A stretch of DNA of 64,000 nucleotides from assembly GCA_934899185.1 (NCBI GenBank), contig CAKXYI010000001.1:558001-622000 (forward strand), written 5' to 3'. The translations under genes were made by a program, and so were the position numbers. The stretch is from an uncultured Lachnospiraceae bacterium (GTDB lineage: Bacteria; Bacillota; Clostridia; Lachnospirales; Lachnospiraceae). The notes beneath the pieces are model-generated. The model worked only from the letters and a program-made list of their open reading frames with translations. It was not told where the DNA came from and did not search any database. Position 1 is the first letter of the stretch. Every line of letters starts with the position of its first letter. This document shows, one piece after another, positions 52,848 to 59,946 of this stretch.

Positions 52848-52919
52848 ATGTTAACCACAATCACAAAGACAGATTCTAGAATCAAAGCAATTGTATCTGC
52901 TACTAGACTCTGCAATTAA
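52848..52919 (+). CDS. mccA: MccA-like precursor peptide, 23 residues ending in Asn
   Basis: A small gene read directly from the sequence. AAGGAGGT lies seven bases before ATG, an ideal site. The peptide starts MLTTITK and ends SATRLCN, net positive charge. Every described microcin C-type precursor ends in asparagine, the residue that MccB converts to a peptidyl adenylate with a P-N bond. The position directly before an MccB-like gene, with a hairpin between the two, is the known mccA-mccB arrangement. Most precursors are short (seven residues in E. coli), so 23 is long and the product may be trimmed. No leader/core boundary or Gly-Gly motif is present. Identity is inferred from context and the terminal Asn. 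Confidence 0.78.
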   Translation: MLTTITKTDSRIKAIVSATRLCN

Positions 52920-52926
52920 TCTCAAA

Positions 52927-52973
52927 CGGCTGATTATGCAGAATATTGCAAAATCAGCCGCATTTTATTTTTA
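52927..52973 (+). terminator. Terminator-like hairpin between the peptide and adenylyltransferase genes
   Basis: CGGCTGATT (52927-52935) pairs perfectly with AATCAGCCG (52952-52960). Inside, TGCA pairs with TGCA, and the run CATTTTATTTTT follows. Partial termination here would give much more peptide mRNA than enzyme mRNA, as known for the E. coli mcc operon. Confidence 0.8.
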
Positions 52974-52996
52974 ATACAACAAGGGAGAAAATATAT

Positions 52997-54043
52997 ATGA
53001 AATATGTAATTAATGACTCTATAATGGCATTTGACATAAAAAATGAAGGTCTATTTTTAAGTGTAACAGACAATCCTATTCTTTCTATTGATGAAAACGA
53101 ATCCGAAATTTTAACTATTATCGAAAGTTTTTTTACACCACAAACACTTGACGATGCATATAAAATAGCAACGCAAAAGTTGTATATAGATAAAGACCTA
53201 TTTTTAGATTGCTTTGATTCCTTAAAAGCAAACAACTTATTGAAGGAATCAACACCTTACGAAACCGAACTTTCCCATTATCAACTCACTAAATATAAGC
53301 GACAAATTAGTGCTTTACATTCCCTCAAAGGTATTGAACGCTCTGATGCCGAAAAAATGCAAAAACAAATTTGTTCATCTACTGTATGCATTATTGGCGT
53401 TGGTGGTATAGGAAGTTACTTTTCTTTGGCTATGGCAATGATTGGCGTCGAAAATCTAATTTTAATTGATTTTGACAAAGTCGAATTAAGTAATACCTCC
53501 CGACAAATTTTATATAATGAATCTGATGTTGGAAAATTAAAAATCAATGCCGCTCAAGAAAAACTAGTACAATATAACAGAAATCTAACCGTACAAACAT
53601 ATAATATACACATTAAATCACCTGATGATATAAGTTTTTTAAAAAACTTTAAGATTGACCTATTAGTTTTATGCGCTGATACACCACGTGGAGAAATACA
53701 ATATATTGTTGACGAAGTAGCTCACCAAAATAATATTCCTTGGTTTTTCTATGGACCATATAATCATTCCCAAATATCTGTTGGTCCTATGATTATTCCT
53801 CAGAAAACCAAATCATACCTTACACTTTTTCCCAAAAACACGAGCACTGACACATATAAGGTCAAAAAAATTAATGATCATTTTGTTGCCTCTATTTGCG
53901 ATCCATATAACGGATTTGCAGCACAATTTGCAGCTATCGAAGCCTTTAAATTTCTATCTGGTGCAAGAGTCCCTGCAATTATCAACAAAAGATATTATAT
54001 TGATACAGATGAATGGAACATGGAGTGTGAAATATATGAATAA
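52997..54043 (+). CDS. mccB: MccB-like peptide adenylyltransferase (ThiF/E1 fold)
   Basis: 348 residues, nearly the length of E. coli MccB (350). Residues 1-90 form a peptide-clamp/RRE-like N-terminal domain. The adenylation domain has the ATP loop GVGGIG (134-139), LIDFDKVELSNTSRQ with D158, D160 and R169, and SDVGKLKI, all in the order seen in MccB. Later blocks GPMIIPQKT and INKRYYIDTDEW also align by eye with MccB. The two CxxC pairs that hold structural zinc in MccB are absent. It should use ATP to adenylate the C-terminal Asn of the upstream peptide. AAGGGAG lies nine bases before ATG; a longer frame begins in the hairpin and is rejected. Confidence 0.88.
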   Translation: MKYVINDSIMAFDIKNEGLFLSVTDNPILSIDENESEILTIIESFFTPQTLDDAYKIATQKLYIDKDLFLDCFDSLKANNLLKESTPYETELSHYQLTKYKRQISALHSLKGIERSDAEKMQKQICSSTVCIIGVGGIGSYFSLAMAMIGVENLILIDFDKVELSNTSRQILYNESDVGKLKINAAQEKLVQYNRNLTVQTYNIHIKSPDDISFLKNFKIDLLVLCADTPRGEIQYIVDEVAHQNNIPWFFYGPYNHSQISVGPMIIPQKTKSYLTLFPKNTSTDTYKVKKINDHFVASICDPYNGFAAQFAAIEAFKFLSGARVPAIINKRYYIDTDEWNMECEIYE

Positions 54044-54845
54044 TCCACAGGAAAACACATCGAATACATTAGAATTACCATCTTCCTTAAAAAAGATTGG
54101 ACATTTTCTATTATCAAATTCCTTAAACGCCAAATACTTTTATGGTCGAGAAAACGAGTTAAAAAAATTAAATATTATACGACATAAAACTATAAAAAAT
54201 AATGTATTAATTATAGGTAATCCAGGTACTGGAAAAACCACATTAGTAGAAGCATACGCTCATCAATATAATATATCTAATATTTTTGTTGTTGAATGCG
54301 CCAAATTGATTTCAAATACAGAATATCGTGGTTCTTTCGAGCAAAAAGTTATTGAACTTGTAAATTTTGCCCAAAGTATGCACCTTATTCTATTTTTTGA
54401 TGAACTGCATGTATTAATAGATATGGGAAAATCTCAAGGTGGTATTTCAATCACAGACATCTTAAAGCCTTATCTATTAGATAGTGATCTCGTATTTATT
54501 GGTGCTACCACAATTAAAGAATCAATGTTTTTAATGCACGACGAGGCTTTCCAACGACGTTTTACACCCATTTTGTTAGATGAGCCTACAGATATACAAT
54601 TGCTATCTATTAAGAAAAAATTTGAACAAACTGTTGTTAAAAAGCAGTTGTTGACCGATCAAGAACTAATGAATGTTATCGCTATCTTACGAGAAAAACT
54701 GGTAACACAATATTTTCCCGATAAACTAATTGACTTTCTTGATTATACCAATGCATATCAAACTGTTATAAACTGTAATATAAATTATATTGACTTACTG
54801 GAGGAATACGTTAATGATCAAAGATTGGCACACACTAACATCTAA
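54036..54845 (+). CDS. Single-module AAA+ ATPase resembling the ClpB/ClpC first ATPase domain
   Basis: 269 residues, one AAA+ module only. Walker A is GNPGTGKTT (61-69), Walker B LILFFDELH (D122, E123), and arginine fingers R174-R175 (QRRFTPIL). The pore-type segment NTEYRGSFEQK, ILKPYLLDSDLVFIGATT and the lid motif YFPDKLIDFLD match ClpB/ClpC D1 in order. The N domain and D2 are missing and no peptidase partner is encoded. It may remodel or feed the precursor peptide, assist MccB, or protect the cell. Start overlaps the mccB stop by eight bases; the longer frame upstream is shadow of mccB. Confidence 0.88.
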   Translation: MNNPQENTSNTLELPSSLKKIGHFLLSNSLNAKYFYGRENELKKLNIIRHKTIKNNVLIIGNPGTGKTTLVEAYAHQYNISNIFVVECAKLISNTEYRGSFEQKVIELVNFAQSMHLILFFDELHVLIDMGKSQGGISITDILKPYLLDSDLVFIGATTIKESMFLMHDEAFQRRFTPILLDEPTDIQLLSIKKKFEQTVVKKQLLTDQELMNVIAILREKLVTQYFPDKLIDFLDYTNAYQTVINCNINYIDLLEEYVNDQRLAHTNI

Positions 54846-56019
54846 CGCAAAAAAAGCCTGTATTTCTGATTTTTTTTGGAATTTAGGTCGAACTTTACCA
54901 CATGCCATTTTAACAATTTTCCTAATTGATCAAGGGTGTTCCCTAACACAAATTGCAACCCTTCAAAGTCTTTTTATGGTCATTGCCATGATAACAGAGT
55001 TTCCTAGTGGCATATTATCAGATTTGCTTAACAGAAAAACTGTGTTTATGTTATCACAGATTTCCATTCTAGCATCCTACTTACTAATTTTTTTATATAG
55101 TGATATCTATCCTATATTATGTTTAGCATATATCTTCTATGGATTAGCTGTATCATTAAGATCGGGAACATTAGACGCTGAAATCACTTTAGAACTCCGC
55201 GCAAACAACAAATCAATCAAGTCTTACAGCACCATTTCATCATACTGCATGAGTTTATCTGCTATTATAGGTGGGTCTGTTGGAGGAATATTATATAGTT
55301 TTCTTCATCAAAAAATATATATGATATCCATTTTTCTTTTTATATCATCATCACTCATAGCACTAATGATACATACTGATAATCATGAATATAAAAAGCA
55401 TATATCTACGGTAAAACCCTATATTGGCTCTCTAACCACTGAGATTCAAAAAGGAATATCATTACTTCAGGGAAAAAATGTCCTTCCGTTGATTGTTATT
55501 ATGTTTGCTTGTAGTTCATTATTTACTCAACCCTTTTTTCAATATTGGCAGGTATTATACAAACAATATAAGATTTCTGAGATTTATTTTGGTATAATAT
55601 ATTTAGCATTTCAAATATGTAATATTATCGGAACAGCAATGTATAGACATTTAAAAATTACACATTCTAATATGATAGTTATACTTTTCTTTATCCCTAC
55701 AATCTATGGTATATCTACTTATTTGAAAATCGGAGTGCTAATTGCTCTTCCATGTGTTGTGATTCTGTATTATGTATATGCAATATATTTGGAAATTTTG
55801 ATGAAATCCTATGCTCCCAAAGAATATATTAGCAGTTATATATCGTTAGTAGGAACTATATCAAATTTATCGTCCATTGGAAGTCTAATTCTAATGACAA
55901 TATGTGTAAATAGCATAGGTATACAGTATGCTTTTCTTATTCTTTTTATATTGTTCGCATCAACAGAGATTATAATGCAACAGATTATAAGACATACTAT
56001 AAAATCTAAAAATTCATAG
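54814..56019 (+). CDS. MFS exporter, MccC-like role
   Basis: 401 residues, 12 hydrophobic segments. The conserved MFS loop between helices 2 and 3 reads GILSDLLNRKTVF, and TEFPSG precedes it, both typical of drug/proton antiporters. It probably exports the finished peptide-nucleotide and contributes to self-resistance, as MccC does. GGAGG lies nine bases before the chosen ATG; the gene overlaps the AAA+ gene by 32 bases. No similarity strong enough to name the exact MFS subfamily. Confidence 0.87.
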   Translation: MIKDWHTLTSNAKKACISDFFWNLGRTLPHAILTIFLIDQGCSLTQIATLQSLFMVIAMITEFPSGILSDLLNRKTVFMLSQISILASYLLIFLYSDIYPILCLAYIFYGLAVSLRSGTLDAEITLELRANNKSIKSYSTISSYCMSLSAIIGGSVGGILYSFLHQKIYMISIFLFISSSLIALMIHTDNHEYKKHISTVKPYIGSLTTEIQKGISLLQGKNVLPLIVIMFACSSLFTQPFFQYWQVLYKQYKISEIYFGIIYLAFQICNIIGTAMYRHLKITHSNMIVILFFIPTIYGISTYLKIGVLIALPCVVILYYVYAIYLEILMKSYAPKEYISSYISLVGTISNLSSIGSLILMTICVNSIGIQYAFLILFILFASTEIIMQQIIRHTIKSKNS

Positions 56020-56045
56020 ATATAATATTTTATCAGGAGAACTTT

Positions 56046-56564
56046 ATGTTATATTTAAAAGAGGCAAATTTAATAGATGCCAAAAAGGAATTCGCATTTA
56101 TCCAAAATATACCTAATAATGAAAACGGCTTTACAAATGAAAACTATAATTGTTCTTGGGAAGAATTTATTCAAAAAGTTCTTCCCGAATATATAGATAT
56201 AGCTCATGGCATTAATCTTCCAAGCGGTTGGGTTTCCTCCACAGAATATTTTCTCTGGGAAGACAATACAATTAAAGGTCTTTTTCGCCTCCGACATCAC
56301 TTAAATGATTTCCTTCGAGAGGGTCCTGGTCATATAGGATATTATATCAAAGAAGAGTATCGCCATCTTGGTTACGCCACACAAGGATTGCAATTGTGCA
56401 TTAATAAAGCATGGGAAATAATACCTGAGAACGAAATATATATGTCTGTCCAAAAAGATAATACATATTCTCTCAAGGTTCAGTTAAATAATGGTGCATA
56501 CATTCACCACGAAGACATTATCAATTACTATACGCGTATCTCAAAAAGAATTGGAAACTTATAA
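56046..56564 (+). CDS. GNAT-family N-acetyltransferase, candidate MccE-type immunity protein
   Basis: 172 residues. GPGHIGYYIKEEYRHLGYAT is a clear GNAT motif A (beta 4 and the acetyl-CoA loop RHLGYA). ENEIYMSVQKDNTYSLKV matches motif B with its Asn. In E. coli the MccE C-terminal domain acetylates the processed toxic aminoacyl nucleotide and gives immunity; this gene is the natural counterpart here. Alternative: modification of the peptide. AGGAGA precedes the start and the gene lies 26 bases after the exporter. Confidence 0.82.
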   Translation: MLYLKEANLIDAKKEFAFIQNIPNNENGFTNENYNCSWEEFIQKVLPEYIDIAHGINLPSGWVSSTEYFLWEDNTIKGLFRLRHHLNDFLREGPGHIGYYIKEEYRHLGYATQGLQLCINKAWEIIPENEIYMSVQKDNTYSLKVQLNNGAYIHHEDIINYYTRISKRIGNL

Positions 56565-56595
56565 TTTTTCACAAAATACTGGGGAGTTACTTGTT

Positions 56596-57804
56596 ATGAA
56601 AAATATCTATTTACTCAAGAAGGTTTCTGAGTTATTCAGCATCGATATCTTATATACAGAAAATAATACACTAAATATTTTAAGTAATCATAAAACTTAT
56701 AACCCGGTATATACCAATACTGAATTTCGTCGTCGATTAATTACAATGGCTTCTACTCAAAACGATCCATACATTTACATTGACATCTTTCAAGCATATT
56801 ATTGTTGCATAAATGTTGATGGTCTATATATAATAATTGGTCCCATGCATACCCAACCATTAGAAGATCATAAATTACATAGTTTTTATTCACATTATAG
56901 AATCAATCAGTCTAATGATTTTCCTATCCATGTATATCATACAAAGGAAGTTTATGACATAATTGGCATTGTTAGTAATACTTTACTTGATACAACATAT
57001 GAACCGGAAGAATTAGCCCTGATTAATAATATTCTTCCGCAATCCACAACACTTTCAAAATCTAACGAGAAGCAATTATTTCACTTAGAGTTATCTTCTC
57101 AACCTTTACCTTCCTATCAATATTATGAAGATCGAAAATTTATAGATTTTGTCAGGGAAGGTAATGTTCAAGAAGCCATTGAACATAACATGAAAATTGA
57201 TAATATTGCCTTAAATCTTTCACAGAATGCTCTAATGAACTACCATAATATGTCCATAACAGAAATAACCCTGTGTACAGGTGCCGTTATTGCTAGCGGT
57301 TTATCTCCTAATACTGCATATCGCGTCAGCGCTTTTTATATGCAAAAACTTGACACATGTAATACTGTAGAAGAAATCGTACAGTGTCGTATTCGTGCAA
57401 TAGAAGACTTAATACAACATCTTCAAAAAAATAAACAATCTCATTGTTCATCAAATTATACCGGACGATGCAAAGATTACATTGAAGAACACTATTCTGA
57501 AAAAATATATCTTCACGATGTTGCAAACGCATTAGATATTAATGAAAATTACCTTTCTCGAATATTTAAAAAAGAAGAGGGTATAAGTTTTCAAGAATTT
57601 ATAATTAAAACACGTGTTAAAAATGCTGCTAAATTATTAATATATTCTGATGAAAGTCTCGCAAGCATTGCTGAAGATGTGAATTTTTCTTCTCAAAGTT
57701 ATATGGGCAAAATGTTTATCAAATATAAAGGAATGACCCCCAAAGAATATAGGAATCATTTTCGGAACGACACACAGTATTTCTATAATGATCCAATATC
57801 TTAA
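56596..57804 (+). CDS. AraC-family regulator of the microcin C-like cluster
   Basis: 402 residues. The long N-terminal domain (to about 300) contains YYCCINVDGLYIIIGP and a helical segment, similar to the group annotated as YSIRK-type AraC regulators. The C-terminus has two helix-turn-helix motifs (IYLHDVANALDINENYLSRIF and LASIAEDVNFSSQSYMGKMF). Start taken at ATG nine bases after GGGGAG; the frame extends back inside the GNAT gene. Being last in the operon, it probably gives positive feedback on the poor -35 promoter upstream of the peptide gene. Confidence 0.88.
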   Translation: MKNIYLLKKVSELFSIDILYTENNTLNILSNHKTYNPVYTNTEFRRRLITMASTQNDPYIYIDIFQAYYCCINVDGLYIIIGPMHTQPLEDHKLHSFYSHYRINQSNDFPIHVYHTKEVYDIIGIVSNTLLDTTYEPEELALINNILPQSTTLSKSNEKQLFHLELSSQPLPSYQYYEDRKFIDFVREGNVQEAIEHNMKIDNIALNLSQNALMNYHNMSITEITLCTGAVIASGLSPNTAYRVSAFYMQKLDTCNTVEEIVQCRIRAIEDLIQHLQKNKQSHCSSNYTGRCKDYIEEHYSEKIYLHDVANALDINENYLSRIFKKEEGISFQEFIIKTRVKNAAKLLIYSDESLASIAEDVNFSSQSYMGKMFIKYKGMTPKEYRNHFRNDTQYFYNDPIS

Positions 57805-57808
57805 TACT

Positions 57809-57836
57809 ATTAGGGAGACACTAACATCTCCCTAAT
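57809..57836. terminator. Hairpin closing the microcin C-like operon
   Basis: ATTAGGGAGA (57809-57818) pairs with TCTCCCTAAT (57827-57836), eight-base loop. The T tail is poor, so termination may be partial or protein-aided. It marks the right edge of the AT-rich island. Confidence 0.65.
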
Positions 57837-57849
57837 ATACTAAATTCTA

Positions 57850-58299
57850 CTATTTTACCAGCCCGTCGATATACTTTCTTGCATTTGCCAGATCGGTATC
57901 GTCCGGGTGACCCTTGGCAGCACCGCCAAACCAACCAAAGGGTCCAAAGGTATTAAAGCCCTTGCACCAGAAACTGCCGATATACTTTGCCTTTTTGTCC
58001 TTGCCGATACCGGAGAGGGCTTTTTTCTCATAGTCCATATAGCGCAGGGTGCAGGTATAAACGATAAACAACTTCTGATCTTCTCCCAAGGTAAACTCGC
58101 GGAAGAAATTCAACAGAGACTTGCGCATAGATGCTGCAAATATGCCCGACGCCATACCGATCAGGTCATAGCCGGACAGGTCGGCATTTTTCGCCTCTGC
58201 GACTGTAAAGATATCTACATTTTCATTTTCCGCCATAGCCTGTACGACCTTCTCCGTATTCTTGTGGTGCACAGATGCATAGATGATTGCTGCTTTCAT
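57850..58299 (-). CDS. Flavodoxin-family protein
   Basis: 149 residues with a flavodoxin fold. The N-terminal IIYASVHHKNTEKV is the FMN phosphate loop, GYDLIGMASGIF a second loop and FWCKGFNTFG a third. It carries electrons or serves as an NAD(P)H-linked reductase component in the cytosol. AAGGAG lies eight bases before the chosen ATG. It has host-like composition and lies just outside the island. Partner unknown. Confidence 0.85.
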   Translation of the reverse strand: MKAAIIYASVHHKNTEKVVQAMAENENVDIFTVAEAKNADLSGYDLIGMASGIFAASMRKSLLNFFREFTLGEDQKLFIVYTCTLRYMDYEKKALSGIGKDKKAKYIGSFWCKGFNTFGPFGWFGGAAKGHPDDTDLANARKYIDGLVK

Positions 58300-58364
58300 A
58301 TCATTCACTCCTTATTTTCCAAAATCTGTCTGTATTATAGCATGAAATTAAGGTATATAGCGCA

Positions 58365-58403
58365 AAAAGCGTCGCATCTTTGCCAAAAAGATACGGCGCT
58401 TTT
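58365..58403 (-). terminator. Intrinsic terminator of the GH3-GPH operon
   Basis: A 17-bp stem with two wobble pairs (58365-58381 with 58387-58403) and a TTTTTGC tail on the minus strand lies downstream of the GPH stop codon. Confidence 0.8.
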
Positions 58404-58449
58404 ACTGTCGTTTACTGTTCGCATTTTGTTTTACTGTCGTTTACTGTTC
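58401..58449. repeat. 20-bp direct repeat at the GPH gene 3' end
   Basis: TTTACTGTCGTTTACTGTTC occurs at 58401-58420 and 58430-58449. The second copy contains the stop codon and last two codons of the GPH gene. It is probably a small duplication. Confidence 0.8.
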
Positions 58450-59934
58450 TTTCATCTCAGCAATATTCTTCTGCACCTGAACCATGCGATCCTTGTCCAG
58501 TTCATAGAACTTCATTGCTACGATATTACACAGCCAGCCGATGACCGGAAGTCCAAAACTTAAGAACATAGTCATCCAGAATACACCGCTTGTAGCCTTA
58601 TCTCCCATCTGTGGCATAGTGCTCTTATAACCGATGGCTGCCACACAAAGGGCTGCGATTGTTGTAGCAAGGGCTGCCATCAATTTGTCAATGAATGAAT
58701 AAACACCTGCAACTACAGCCGGCATATACTTTCCGGAACGCTCTAACTCATAGTCAACTACATCGGCACGCATGGCACCAGCGGTTGTGGTCAGAATCAT
58801 ACGGGTTGCAGAAGTTGCCAACATCAAAATACAATAGATTACTGTTGGTGCAGCAACTACAGAGATCTGGCTCATACCATCTTTTCCTAAAATAATGCAG
58901 AAACCGCAGGTCAAAGCCGCAACGCCAATGGAAACCCATGACCAGAATGTGGTTGATTTTTTAACACCATATTTTGACACATACATACCACCTAAGAAGG
59001 CAAAGATAATACCTACGATCATGGTAAAGTTGTTGATCATAGTTGTTGCCTTGTAACTGCCGATCAAAATACCATTTAACATTGTAAGGATGATAGACTG
59101 GCTTGCGGCGGTCTGCGCTAACTTATCTGTTGCACAGGAAACAATATACATCTGCGCCGGACGATTGTCGCGAAGAACATGCCACATATCGCTCCACTTG
59201 ATCTTGTCGTCCTTTTTCTTACTGCCGATAGACTCATAAGATTCCTTAACGTCCGCATGGCGCAGACCAATGATGGAAAGAAGGGTCAAAGCACCTGCAA
59301 ATGCCACGAATAAGAAACAAGAGTTTTTAAGCATTGCAGCATTGTACTGGTTATCATATTTCGGCAGAATTGCAAATGCAATTACTGTGTTAAATATCAT
59401 TGGGGTAAGATAACTATAAACAGTACCAATAAAGCCCATCATTGGTCGCTGATGCGGATCATTTGTAAGGATGGTCGGTCCAACAGCAGAAGCTGTAGAA
59501 CAAAGCGTATATCCTAATGTATAAATGACATATGTAATCGTAAATACAACGATGCCTGCAATTCCGGTAAATTTACCTACACACCAGTTATACAGGCTGA
59601 TAGAAGCAAGTGCTTCAATCGCAAATCCTATTGCAACACAGATCCTGATCTTTCCATGTGTTCCCGGCATCTTCTCGATCAGAGCCGCTGCCAGAGCATC
59701 TGTCACACCATCAAAGATCTTTGTCACAGAGAGGATCAATCCAACTGTCGCAACAGCGATACCATATCCCTCTGTTCCAATATAACTGGCATACATGATC
59801 AGTATGTAAAAACACATCTGACCTCCGTGTGTTGCTACACTGGCAATCATATCAAATAAGGATGCCTTGCGGTATTGTACGCCATCGGTCACACTGGCAT
59901 CCTGCATTTTCAGTTTTTCTTTTAACCCACTCAT
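58441..59934 (-). CDS. GPH family sugar:cation symporter
   Basis: 497 residues, 12 membrane segments, second GPH transporter in the window. Seen: SLFDMIASVATHGGQMCFYI near the start in place of the DFAND-type motif, and SVTKIFDGVTDALAAALIEK with the cation-site Asp residues. It imports a beta-glycoside or related oligosaccharide for the GH3 enzyme, whose stop lies 12 bases upstream. GAGGAA precedes ATG. Confidence 0.9.
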   Translation of the reverse strand: MSGLKEKLKMQDASVTDGVQYRKASLFDMIASVATHGGQMCFYILIMYASYIGTEGYGIAVATVGLILSVTKIFDGVTDALAAALIEKMPGTHGKIRICVAIGFAIEALASISLYNWCVGKFTGIAGIVVFTITYVIYTLGYTLCSTASAVGPTILTNDPHQRPMMGFIGTVYSYLTPMIFNTVIAFAILPKYDNQYNAAMLKNSCFLFVAFAGALTLLSIIGLRHADVKESYESIGSKKKDDKIKWSDMWHVLRDNRPAQMYIVSCATDKLAQTAASQSIILTMLNGILIGSYKATTMINNFTMIVGIIFAFLGGMYVSKYGVKKSTTFWSWVSIGVAALTCGFCIILGKDGMSQISVVAAPTVIYCILMLATSATRMILTTTAGAMRADVVDYELERSGKYMPAVVAGVYSFIDKLMAALATTIAALCVAAIGYKSTMPQMGDKATSGVFWMTMFLSFGLPVIGWLCNIVAMKFYELDKDRMVQVQKNIAEMKEQ

Positions 59935-59946
59935 ACGCTTTTCCTC

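Noticed and set aside
52954..53235. Minus-strand frame of 93 codons overlapping the mccB start
   Set aside because: Antisense to mccB, AT-rich shadow without RBS or recognisable features.
52685..57840. Lanthipeptide, sactipeptide or lasso peptide cluster
   Set aside because: No LanM/LanB/LanC, radical SAM, B-type protease or asparagine-synthetase-like cyclase; the E1-type enzyme and terminal Asn fit microcin C better.
52685..57840. Integrative element with att sites
   Set aside because: No integrase, relaxase or transposase, and no convincing direct repeat at the two edges; the hairpins at the edges differ in sequence.
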